Both the position numbers and the translations under genes were made by a program. A model generated the notes under the pieces. It ran no database searches. It was given only the letters and a program-made list of their open reading frames with translations, and was not told where the DNA came from. A DNA stretch of 64,000 nt from Fennellomyces sp. T-0311 (lineage: Eukaryota; Mucoromycota; Mucoromycetes; Mucorales; Lichtheimiaceae): contig JALLLT010000006.1 in the NCBI GenBank assembly GCA_025266875.1, positions 1,178,001-1,242,000 on the forward strand. The letters run 5' to 3'. Shown piece after piece: positions 35,695 through 46,243 of this stretch. Positions within the stretch are counted from its first letter, which is position 1; each line of letters starts with the position of its first letter.

Positions 35695-36756
35695 GAGAGA
35701 GAATAAAAAAAGGCGATTCGGGTGCGAAAGGGCAAAAAGTTGGACAATATATATATTAGCCTTTATATTCTCTCTGCCCCCTTCTAACGAAAATAACCCC
35801 CATATAAACATCCCGCGTGCACCCTCACCATGTCCCTTATCCCTCCTTCTTTTTGCCTCCCCTCTTAGACAGTTACACCACAATAAATCCAAAAAGATTG
35901 GACCCCTATGGCCCCCAAATATGATGTGTTTGGCCCCCTCTCGCAAGGCCAACAATTGGCGCGGTACTTTTTTCACTTCTCCTTATTTTCTGAGATACAC
36001 TTAGAAACAACTGACGAAAAAAAACGCGGCCGCCATGAGCTTCAACGTGGTTTCCAGGAGGTGACAAAAATAAGGGGGTTTGATTAGGGTGCTTTTAAAG
36101 TATAATGACAAACATTTTATTCAGTTGATGAATTTTCCGCTTTATACGATCGCGCGAACAAGTTTGACTTTTTTTTTCGATCCGATACGAAGAGACGTGC
36201 AGTTAATAAAATGGAGTTAGTCATTCCGAATGAACACAGGTTTCTAACTGAAATTAACCGTTAAACAACATAGTATTACCTCCTCTTTCAAGGGTCAAGC
36301 ATTTCTCTATTCTTCTTTGATGTTGAGTTCGCTATGGTGACTCAAAGGGAGCATCGAGAAAGTTGAAATAACCGGTTTTTTTTAGAATCATCTCTTTTAT
36401 CACGCTGTTTTATAAAAACATAAAGACAAGACGCAAGAAAGGAAGATCATTTTTTTCCATTCACGAAAGGAGTATATTGACAGCTTCCGATTTTATGTAG
36501 AGGAGCCCCCTCCCTTTTCCTTTTTGCTTTTCTTCGTCCTACATCTCTTTGCAGGGTCCTTATGTAGTACCAATGACCGGCTTACTGCTTTTTCATTTCG
36601 GTAGGGTCACTCTACCTTCCACATGTAAAACCAAAACTACGTGGGAGATCCACCATAAATAAGGGAAAGTACAGGTTTGGTAGTTTCGTTATCACCCAAT
36701 ACATCGTCATAGAAAGAAAAAAAGGGAAACCCTGCATCAATTATACTCTATTCACT
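35695..36756. other. intergenic region, PH-gene promoter and RhoGAP 3' end
   Basis: About 1.06 kb. A pyrimidine-rich segment at 35700-35990 lies in the PH gene's upstream region (an antisense 103-codon frame there looks spurious). No RNA or other gene is seen. Confidence 0.5.
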
Positions 36757-39700
36757 TTACCCGAAATTCAAGCTTCTAGCCAATCTGCTGCTATCACTAT
36801 CCGACAAGGATTCTTGACTGCCTGCAGGATTTTCAATAATTACGGCAGATGAAGGTATATGTGCAGACCCGCCCATGGCAATTGTTGGTGTCTGTGGTCC
36901 AGTCGTGGGGGCAGTGCGTTGAGGCGCCGGTTTGGCAATCGGAGTAGTTGTGATGATAGGAGGTGGTAAGGGAGGAGCGGGCTGCTGTTGCTGTTGTGCG
37001 GCAATTTGTTGACGCGTTACACGTAATGAATCTTGCCGCGGTGGAACACTTTTGCCTGCTTTGGCTCCAACTACTGAAGAAGGACGTGACGAAGAAGGTT
37101 GATCATCTGCTGGTGAAGTAACAGGTGAATAATTATCAACAGTCGGAGCGGTGGTAATCACGGTAGGGCGCGTATCAACAGTAATGCCACGTAATCCGCC
37201 ACCCATGGCGGCTTCTGACTTATGTTCTAATGCACCAGACATTGCGGCCATGCCGATCCATGTGGCGGCATCTTCGTTTGCTTCGGCAGAGTATTGACTT
37301 TCAGGAGATGCTATAATAGCTGGCTGCGAAGGACGTCGATCCATAGGTCGTGTGGAAGGTGTTCCCGTGGCAGGTGCGGCAGTATTGAGGGAAGCGGACC
37401 TAGGTTGCTTTTGTGCGTCGACGGGCATGCGTGGTGGATGTGGTGGTGGTGGTCCCCGATACATTTCTTGTTGCGGTGATGTTAAATTACCTGGGTGGAG
37501 TGGCTGTGTCAGAAGCATCTGTTGGCTGCTATTAACCAAAGTGGCAGTGGATGATTGTGCAGATACCAATCCTCCTTGTGGGTGGTGCGGTGCATGCAAT
37601 TGTTGCTGTGATTGTTGATGATGATACTGTTGTGAATGTTGTGCCGCATTTTGACTTTGTGCCTCAGCATACGTAAACAATGGCTCGTGGTACAATAACA
37701 TATCCTCAAACACGCAATCCGTTCGCCATTCACCTGGCATCTCGGCTTGATTGTGATCGTGGAAAATGGCCGGCGTGAAAATAAGCGACAGGTTCTGGAT
37801 ATTCATCTTGTTGACTTGACTATGGTTATTCACACTGCACAAACAAATCAGTCAACTGTTTTCATCTCGCCAGTCTGCACACTAAACTTACTTTGCGAGA
37901 TGTCGGATCAGAGCGTGCAATGTGTCTCTGTGAATCTTTGGCAGGGATGCAAGCTTATTTTGCAAAGCAACCAGTCGCCGCTGCTTCTCCAGAGCTAAAA
38001 ATAGCCCCTCCAAGTCAGTTTTACGCCATACGTTTTGAGCCAAAAATAATCCCACTTACTGGCGTATTCCATTCGGGTCTGTACGCTCAAGCTGAACAGC
38101 GGCGTCTGGAGCTCTCGTAGGTAAATTTTGAGAACAGAAGCAATCGTAACCACGTCAAACTTGGAGCCTTCCAAAACGATCTCTTGCTCGTCCTTTTCGA
38201 ACTTGTACTTTAATGCCTCCACATTGCTTTGTCGGCCGGAAATTCGATAGATTCCTTCCTTTTGCAACCCTCCCATACGTTCGACCGACTCGATACATTT
38301 GCTGACAATCATTGGAACCGTCCGATTGTACTCCATGTAATATTCATCGAGCGACATGCCAAACAGCAGATCTGGTCATACTTTCTTTAGTCCAACGCTA
38401 TAGCGGCGGTGCGAAATTACCTTTGGATTTGCCATACACGGCGTGCTCGTAATAAATGCGAGATGGCGCTATGTATCGTTTCTTTTGGTATTCTGCCGAG
38501 AAGAGGTATATGTCTTTCTGACTATCCACATCATCCACCGACCGTGCCGTAATCTCAGCAATCTGATAACATGTCCATTCAGCATCCCTTGCATTATCAC
38601 CACTATCCAGTATCACCTACCCTAGCTTCCTCGGCAAGCATGGCGCGCTCTTGGTTCAATACCTCGGTTAATGAGGTTTTGGTCAGATTTATCTTGTCAG
38701 CAAAGATAGTTTCCAGGTGCTAAAACATCCGCCTTTAGCCATGTGCTTTTCACATAACCCGAAAAATACTCACCTTTAATGCTGCGGTTGCTATATGGAT
38801 TTGAGTTTTCCGAAGTCGTTCGAGAGTGCGAATACCAACACGGTATTCCTGATCTGAATAAGAGTGTTAGGGCACCTGTTGCTTTTTTCCAAAATAAGCC
38901 ATTTTTTTACCTGCAGTGATAATTTCATTGGTGATACGAGCCACTTTGGCGCCCTGTTTCGTCATATCCTGAACAGCGGCGGCAGCAGTAGCATTTGCGA
39001 TCTGGGTGCGCATCTGGGCCATGAAGTTCTGCATACCCTTTCTCAAGGTTGTATCGTTGTTCAATGACGAAATGGAATCGTTGTCGGCTGATAATCTTGG
39101 ACGCGGTTCTTCTGACGAAAGTCGAGTGGGTTCTCCGTCTCTCAGATCCAAGTCGCTACCATGGTTGGACATGGGTGATAAACTGCCCTGTTGGTTCTGG
39201 AGGAGCTGCTGCTGTTGTTGTGTTTGCAATTGTTGCTGGGCATTATCCAATTCGTTGCATCGGTTCGTATAAGCTCTGTGCAACTAGAACGGATTTAGAT
39301 ATTTCATATGCACGCTCAAATTAGCCTCTCAATTACCTTTGGGACTTCGCGCGTGCGGTATGAAATGTAGTTTTGGTTGGCTTCGGCAAGTTTCGATTTC
39401 ACTTTCTTTCGTCGTGTCTCTTGATTGTCCTGTAATTCCATGTAAGCATCCATAAAGCTGACGCGGGCTCTTTGTCTATTACCTTGAGTTGTTGAAATTT
39501 GCTTATTTCCGCCCACATGCTGTGAATAAGAATCTTTCGAGACTTGATTGTCTGTTCTATTGAACGTTCGTAGTGAAGCGTGGCTCTTCGAAATGTCGTC
39601 TCGGCACTGCCAAAGCAGTTAAAGTTGTCGACCTCAGCTGTGGCATGAGCTTTGCTAACTTTCATCAGTTGCTGGACGTATGCTTCTTCGGCATATGCTC

Positions 39701-40029
39701 TAACACCAAAAACCTCGGAATAAGTCTCGGTATATCAAAACGAAACGCTTATGCGAAACATACCGCCCTTTCAGTAGATTGATGAATCGGTCGAGATCCG
39801 ATATACTCCATTTTAACACTCGGTTAATGTATTCGTGATGAGCTTCGATGCTCGCTATCTATTGCAATGGAACAGATGAACTTGGTATCTTGATATATTA
39901 CCCGTCGCGACCATCTTTCTACACGAAAACATAAACCCCCCTATTCTCTCCTATTACGCTCCTAACACAAAAACTACATACTTCTTCGTCTTGAACCTGT
40001 GACACACTCCGAGGTCTGGTACGATGCAT
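36757..40029 (-). CDS. RGD1: F-BAR / RhoGAP protein, Rgd1-like
   Basis: Eleven exons: 40029-39982, 39858-39764, 39699-39483, 39429-39337, 39283-38911, 38853-38774, 38719-38621, 38562-38421, 38371-38060, 37994-37892, 37834-36757; 879 residues, every phase consistent. Residues about 17-300 form an F-BAR helical module (HHEYINRVLKWSISDLDRFI; RATLHYERSIEQTIKSRK; RTREVPK), interrupted by a Gln-rich loop (about 160-240). The RhoGAP domain (about 385-580) holds GLQKEGIYRISG with the arginine finger near R425, KIYLRELQTPLF and NKMNIQNLSLIFTPAIF. The long C-terminus is Gln/His/Pro-rich. Yeast Rgd1 has this architecture and inactivates Rho3/Rho4 at growth sites; the same is inferred. The S. pombe Rga7-9 group is an equally good relative. 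Intron 1 (123 bp) is longer than the rest. Confidence 0.88.
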
Positions 40030-43000
40030 GGTGGAGTGGGTCGAAAAGATGTTGCAATGGAAAGAGCGGAAGAGTTGTCTCCTTCAAGCAAAAGGTTGAA
40101 TGCCCGCTAATTTGCGTTTTTTCTTTCACCACTTTATTATGTGTAGCAACCGTGTTCTTGGCAACTCCTACCTACTGACAACATTTATTTTTGCTTGGAT
40201 AATGAATGAACTGCGCCCCTGCGTTTGTTGTTGTGATACGTGGCTCGAGTGGTGCATGCCACACAGCCTCACTCCCGAAAGTTTTTCCTGTCCAACCCCA
40301 CTATTTTGATGCAAGTATTACATGAGTCCATGATCTTGGCAGCATATCTTACTTTTTTCAGAGCAAATCCAAATATTTTATTGTTTTCATCACTCGCAAT
40401 TGCGATTTTGGGAACGGCATCACGAAGCGCGCGGAAATATCATACGACATTACACAACCGGAGCGGCTCAGCATGAATACTGGGAAGCTGTGATTTTTCG
40501 AATTTGGGGAACTGGGCTTCTTTTTACTTTTGGAATCAGGCTATTTTCGTCTCGGGAACAGTGTGCTTTTTAGTATTGGAAGCTAAATAAGAAAAAAAGT
40601 GTATTGGGAAGTGGTTTGGGTGTAAGGGTACTTTTTGGTCAGGAGTTCCGGAAAATACATTTGGGCGCAAAAGCACCTGCTTACTGAGACACTCATATAA
40701 CCGCTTTGTGAGCACTACACAAAGGTAAAAGGACAGTTGATAATAGAAAAAAAGTTATTCTTCCATATAGTGTACTATTTATCCGGTGAGCTTAGCATTC
40801 TATCTATAATAGCCAGGTAATTCTTATACGTACATCCTGTCGACAAACTGTCGATATTCAATAAGGTTCATCAGGTACAGATCTTTTTAGACGGATGTGA
40901 TTATTGGAGTTGTTGGAGCTGGATTAATCAAAGTCACTGATCTTGTTGCTTGACCTTTATTTCTTGCAATTGTATGTACTCGTTTTATAGCTACATACAT
41001 ATATTGCTTGACTACAGCAATAACGGATAGTTTGGAGTCACATCATACCCATAACAAATTGGATTGGCCTTGCTCCAAATCGGAGCAACTTGGGAAGGAC
41101 AGAATGCGATGATGCTCGCACATTTCTTCAATGACAAGTCAGTAATGTTATTTTCGAATCCGTCTAAAAATTTGTAATATGTGAGTACCAAAGCACTTTT
41201 CATTACCTTAAAGTTCATACATGCTGTTTATTCTACCCGATCAAGGGTATCCTCTTGCATCTGACGGCTGCTCGCTTCCCGCGTCTCTTGCTGTATCACG
41301 TTTCGATGATACTTAAGTTTGTCATAAGTGCCAAAGTCATCGTGGATCGCATGTGGGTCTGGGATGTCATCTGTGTGCTTGCTCAATCCATTATAGAGCT
41401 TGCTAGTTGTGACGACAGCACTGACAACGATCGCTACATTGAAGGACGCCTGCTGATCGAACCAAAGCGTTTTTTGGGACGAATTCGTACGGGATGATGG
41501 TTTTGAACTTTCCTGAGAACTGGTGACAATCCGTGGGTCCTGGTATCATGGAAAGGGTAAGTATATATAATATTCGCATATCATATATGCCAGTTCATTT
41601 TCACATGAAAAGTATCATTTTTGACAATTCTTAATTGCATCGCTGCTTGAACATCCGTGATATAAGTGGCCATCTCCTCGAGCACAGCTCTCCGTGGTAC
41701 AGACGATGAGGTCCACGCATTTCTTGGTAACAGAATAAAAACTTTCTCTGTAGTGCTTGGTGTTCTGGTGGCGCATACTAGCCGATGTGCGTATACTTGA
41801 TAAGAACAGGCCAGTATGCTCAGCATACGAGGTAGCAATGGTCAGGACATCCACTCCATCAAAAAATTCAGGAAATTGGTCCTCCACACGTTTGCGTTCG
41901 TCAAAACTTCGACATACTGTCATCTATGATTACATGCTTTCCTTTAGCTCTTAATAATACCCACTGTTATTACGACATTAACAATCGTACAGTTATTGTT
42001 TGCCCTATTTGCTTTATGCGCAACCTTGACCCGGGCATTACCGATCATGTAAGGTAATTCCGTAAACTTAGTCTCAGATCTTGGTCTCTTCGACAATATG
42101 GCAAGATCATATGAAACTCGGTGATAGCATGGATATTTAGTGCTATCACACAAAGCAAGCGATACCACATTGGCTTGATATGGCCCCAATCAATTTACTG
42201 GAGTAATGGCATAGGCTCAAGGAAAAGTGTAACATATTTTACAACTACGGATCTCATTGTCAACATGAATTTGCATATCTTGAGCAACGACCTGGAAGCG
42301 CTTTAACCAGACACGGCTGATATCCTGACAAAATTTCAGTATTGTGACTAACAAAGCGCATGTTCGTGACGATATAATCTTTAAGTGAAGCTGGTTGCTG
42401 TGAGGTTTGACATTCTTCAAAATAAGAACGACTAGCTGCGTAATCGCACAGCAAGTAATTACTAAGCTATCGTTAATATGAACCGAAACTGACGTATAAC
42501 TGTTAAAATGAATATAAGTTTTCTGCTCTTTGGAACTGGATGGCGAACCAGTAGTTATCATGACAATGAGGTCAGAGGTAGGTTACGTACAGATTCTTTT
42601 TTAAGGGACAAAAGTCAGTTTTTACTTGCCTATACGTAATATTAATAGTTGAAGGATTATGAATCTTATCGTGGAAGGTATTATGCCTGCTCCTATAGTA
42701 TTAGGTTTCTCCCTTGCGGTACGGAGAATTCGAGAAAGAGTACGTATAATGTACAGACATCATGCCTGAAAGAGCCAGAAGGCGAAAAAAGGCGGATTTA
42801 AGTAGAATTGTAGGGTATAGAAAGGATTAATATGAGCATAAAACCTAAATGAAAAAAAGCTATCGAATACGCTGGATTTCGCATTAGTATGTGTGTTTTC
42901 CTGGAGTAGGCAGTTGCGCGGTTTGCAACGCTTCTTCCAGTGCCGGCTCGCCTTCTTTGCCCATAATGTTGTCAGTCAGGTAGCTCACCCTGGTCAATCT

Positions 43001-44233
43001 TGCAGAGAACATGGATTAAGGTTTTACAGAGCGGTTTCCACTTGCCACAGGCTAGACCACTCCCATAATACGATTGGCGATTCATCATATCGTCTATAGC
43101 GTGCATTTCATCTGCCAGCTCCGGTATTGGGTCAAATACATCAATAAGCTCTGTGAGGAATGAGCTTAGCAATTGACAGGTGGCATAGTGCTCTCTCAAA
43201 GCTGCAAGTGCTCCACGGTGGCAACCTTTCAATGGGTATGATGGTAGCCGACGCATACTCTATTTAAATAGCCGGTGTTGGACACTGGAAAGGCGGTCAG
43301 GTATAGTACCAGATCAATTTGACATTGTGAATTGAGATGGCGGACGGTTTGTGCCTTTTGGCTCATGATGCAAATTCCTCGTCCAATTTCTTTCCAGTTG
43401 CCTTGGTAACTGGGTCTGACAGTGGGTTCTTTCGTTGTACTGTTGATAGAGTGGGTTAAACGGGATCGCATAACTTGTCGGTAAGCTTTGATGGTAAAAA
43501 TTATCGTCAAATTCTCGTCACCTCATCAAGTTATGACGGTATCGTTGAGCTATAAGTAAAACATCTGTACTACGGTCGTAAGGTTGTGAGATGCGGTGAG
43601 TAGTGTAGCAGATCTCTGATGCGATTGACGATGTTGGGGTTTGAAAAAGGAATAGATAGCCTCAAGTATGTCAGTGATGTCATGTGTGGCGAAGATAGTC
43701 CTGCTAGCCGATCCTCAGCGAATCCTTCCCCAACAGATATGTCGACATCGCAAAGGTTTCTGCAGGTTGATAGAATATCCGCCAAAAGGGGCTGTTGGAT
43801 GGCAGAGTAGTTGCTGACATATAAGCGCGTCAATGTGCTAGCACTAGCAGAATATACGCAGCACCCATATTCCCATAAAAGTATCCTGTATGTCCTGGAT
43901 TTACACCGGTGAGCTTGGGTGGTCACTTAAGTAGCGTATCACTTTACGCAATTCATCGTCTGCGCATTTAAAGTTTGCGGCACCTCCTCGACTGGTAGTC
44001 GCCTTTCTTTCTCACTTTCCAAGCCGTAACTGACTCCGCCATTCTCCCTCTCTTGACAAGCCAGCTGTATGCCATCCGCGTTCCGAACAGCATGTGAACC
44101 GTTCGACCGTGCCAGACCACCTGCATTAACCCATTGGCATCCACTCTTCTTCTTTGTCGAATGTTTCTATGCTTTGGTACCGTTCCGCGTGACACAGCGT
44201 CGCCCACGACTGCCCGACGGCGTGGCAAGATCC
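40030..44233. other. intergenic region with scattered unrecognised open frames
   Basis: About 4.2 kb. Minus-strand frames cluster at 41581-42561 and 42972-43926, including a 102-codon frame at 41615-41923 (DERKRVEDQFPEFFDGVD...) and a 94-codon frame at 42972-43256. None has a family I can name and they do not join into one gene by clear splice sites. The LRR-like stretch at 43570-43926 is listed separately. Confidence 0.4.
43570..43926 (-). pseudogene. possible leucine-rich-repeat gene fragment
   Basis: Frame of 118 codons with a leucine-rich pattern: ASTLTRLYVSNYSAIQQP, LLADILSTCRNLCDVDIS, SSPHMTSLTYLRLSIPF, LLHYSPHLTTL. The spacing (about 26-30 residues) is like the C-terminal LRRs of F-box/LRR proteins that are numerous in Mucoromycota. 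I find no F-box upstream, and stops occur on both sides. Further frames downstream on the same strand (43229-43510, 42972-43256) may be other pieces. Either a decayed F-box/LRR gene or chance. Confidence 0.3.
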
Positions 44234-45049
44234 ATGTACGATCTACAGCGTGTCATTGACAAGGTCATGGAGAATCAATTGGCGCTTGAACAACTTGAAC
44301 ATGGCATCCATGCGATCAATCTACCCATCGACAATCCATCCTTTGATCTCGAAGCCATTAAACGAAAACATGCCGATGCTATGGACCGATTAAAACGACA
44401 TCATGAAAAAGAACTCGATCGGATAGAAGCCGAACATAAAAAAAAACTGGATCGACTCCATGAGAATCACGAACAAGTATATGAGCGAATGAAAGAACAT
44501 CATGAAGATGTATACCGGCACTTAGAGCTAAAGCATCAAGACGCGTTGGATAGAACGACAACACGATACGAAAAACGCAATCAAGAAGCCGAAGATAGGG
44601 TAGCGTACTTGGAACAGCAGTTGGCGAATGAATCATCGCGCAAGAAACAACTCGATCTGCTTGTTCGAGAGAACGGAGAAGAAGTCCAACGAGTTACTGC
44701 CGAGTTGATTCAGCAGCAAGAACAAATCGACATCTTGACGGAACGATTGGCACATCAACCGTCTGTTAACGATGCGCATGTCCAAACGGATCCGTTAGAA
44801 CAAGAGCAGCTGCGTGAGCAGCTGGGCTTTTATAAGCAGCAGGTGCAGGTGCGGATGCAGCAGTTTTATGAGCAAGAAAAGATGGTCAGTCGCTTGCAGG
44901 AGCATGTGGCTATCCTGCATGAGCAATTGGAACGGAAACAAAAGCAATCAAGTGCAAGGGAGGCCAGGATGCTGGATCTGATGGACAAGACGCAGCAGCT
45001 GAGAGAAGAGAGGGAGGCATGGGTATCCAGACACACATCGTTAGTCTGA
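44234..45049 (+). CDS. coiled-coil protein with hendecad (11-residue) histidine repeats
   Basis: 271 residues from MYDLQRVIDK to SRHTSLV; single exon. Residues about 43-108 are six perfect 11-residue units with histidine at position 4 (for example KRKHADAMDRL, KRHHEKELDRI, EAEHKKKLDRL, HENHEQVYERM), and a seventh degenerate unit has Tyr in that place. Eleven-residue periodicity favours a straight or right-handed coiled coil. The rest (120-271) is a second helical stretch rich in Gln and Glu (YLEQQL, QQEQIDILTERL, QVRMQQFYEQEKMVSRL). There is no membrane segment or catalytic motif. The frame stays open upstream to an ATG at 44069, but that extension is Pro/Phe/Arg-rich and looks like untranslated leader. 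The stop overlaps the BABAM1-like gene on the opposite strand by 9 bp. Function unknown; a structural or tethering role is a guess. Confidence 0.75.
   Translation: MYDLQRVIDKVMENQLALEQLEHGIHAINLPIDNPSFDLEAIKRKHADAMDRLKRHHEKELDRIEAEHKKKLDRLHENHEQVYERMKEHHEDVYRHLELKHQDALDRTTTRYEKRNQEAEDRVAYLEQQLANESSRKKQLDLLVRENGEEVQRVTAELIQQQEQIDILTERLAHQPSVNDAHVQTDPLEQEQLREQLGFYKQQVQVRMQQFYEQEKMVSRLQEHVAILHEQLERKQKQSSAREARMLDLMDKTQQLREEREAWVSRHTSLV
44360..44590 (+). repeat. seven in-frame 33-bp coding repeats (11-residue units)
   Basis: Tandem units of 33 bp from 44360; six keep CAT/CAC (His) at codon 4 and a hydrophobic-Asp/Glu/Arg-Arg-hydrophobic end (e.g. LDRI, LDRL). The DNA has diverged between units while the protein pattern held, which suggests selection on the helix rather than a recent expansion. 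The seventh unit (44558-44590) has TAC at codon 4. Confidence 0.85.
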
Positions 45050-46043
45050 CAAATAAATGGTTTCTGGTGGTTTTGTCACAAGGTCAGTCATTCGTTCTTG
45101 GTCGCCCCGTTGCAATGGATGCGCAGTCAGCTGTGCCATTGCTTTGGTCAGTGCACTTTTTCCAAGTCGCGCGAACTCGAAAAACCAGCTGGAGACGATC
45201 GTTGGCTCCAAGCTGATCCAGTAGTCGTACACGTCCTATGGCACAAACGACATTAGGTTGCATGCATCGCAAACGGCAAGGCTCTACCTGACAAAAGGCA
45301 CTTTCGCGTGTGGGAGCATGCAGAAACAAGAGGTCGAAGGTAAAGTTGGTGCAGCTGCGGATCCATCCGTACTGGTGTGCGATGGGCTGCGGCATCACAT
45401 CCGTGCGTCCATAAAACACAATAGCGTGGACAAACTGGTTCGCGTCGTTTAGTGCCGCGTGCTCGTGGATGGTCTTGAATAAGCTCGTTGTATCTATTTC
45501 CGTTAGTAAGTCGCAATCCATCCGGAACGAGAAAAAGGGCGCGTACATACCAAAATCGGCACACTGTTCTCGTGGTGAAAGCGTATCTAGGTGCTTATCG
45601 ATCATCTTTGCGTCCGCTGTGAAGTCCATCATCTACGTCGTAACCTTGGTCAAAACCACAAGTGATGAGTTGTGATTGCTTTCGTGTTTACCCAGAACGA
45701 GTACTCCATCATTGATATCAGTCCATAGGTATCGTTGGGCGCCAGCAGCTGGTTCATGGCCACGTACCGCCGGATCAAGCTTAAGACGGTTTCCAGTCTA
45801 GTGCTAGTGCAGGGTGAGCTGAGGCTTGCACGTGAACATAAAACACACGCACCTGGTGTACGCAAGGCTCTGGCTGATGCTGCCATCAATGGACGGGGCC
45901 AATGAATCGCCCATTTCGCGCGAAATGTCGATGCAAAAGATCTAGAGCACGGATTGCAATCAGAATGGGGCTGGGTGGCTGGGCGGGATGGATGCGAGAC
46001 TTACGATCTGTCTGGGCAGGGCTCGCTGCAGTTGCACGGACAT
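45041..46043 (-). CDS. BABAM1: MERIT40/BABAM1 homologue (BRISC / BRCA1-A complex subunit)
   Basis: Six exons: 46043-46005, 45941-45853, 45803-45692, 45632-45551, 45493-45288, 45235-45041; 240 residues. The protein is a degenerate von Willebrand A fold: RQIIFCIDISREMGDSL (strand 1, MIDAS-like DxSxxM), RLETVLSLIRRYVAMNQLLAP, YGLISMMEYSFW, VHAIVFYGRTDVMPQP, FTFDLLFLH, and the closing helix with KAMAQLTAHPLQRGDQ, nearly the MAKLLAHPLQR signature of human MERIT40. MERIT40 scaffolds the K63-deubiquitinase complexes BRISC and BRCA1-A. Exon 3 has two possible acceptors six bases apart (CACTAG repeated). The final 9 bp of coding sequence overlap the stop region of the coiled-coil gene on the plus strand. 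Orthology is strong at the C-terminus; partners in this organism are not in the window. Confidence 0.85.
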
Positions 46044-46092
46044 GGTAAAGCCAGATGATTTTATTTCACGCAACGTATAGAGAATGATAGAA

Positions 46093-46120
<28 letters not shown>
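46093..46120. repeat. (AT)n microsatellite
   Basis: About 14 AT units in the ~200-bp gap between the PSP1-domain gene's stop (46244) and the BABAM1-like start (46043). Confidence 0.9.
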
Positions 46121-46124
<4 letters not shown>

Positions 46125-46243
46125 GTTTATAGTTGTAGTATTATGAACTGCTGTTGCTGCTTTGCTTGTTTGTCTGAGGATTCACAGCGCACCTACGCAG
46201 TCAAGGTTAAGGCTATCTAGTCAACTCACAAAGAGAACGGCGC

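Noticed and set aside
43968..44228. Minus-strand 86-codon frame upstream of the coiled-coil gene
   Set aside because: Arg-rich composition without features and opposite to the leader of a well-supported gene.
44069..44233. Upstream start for the coiled-coil gene
   Set aside because: The extra 55 residues are Pro/Phe/Arg-rich and unlike the helical protein; the ATG at 44234 starts the helical region directly. Not excluded.
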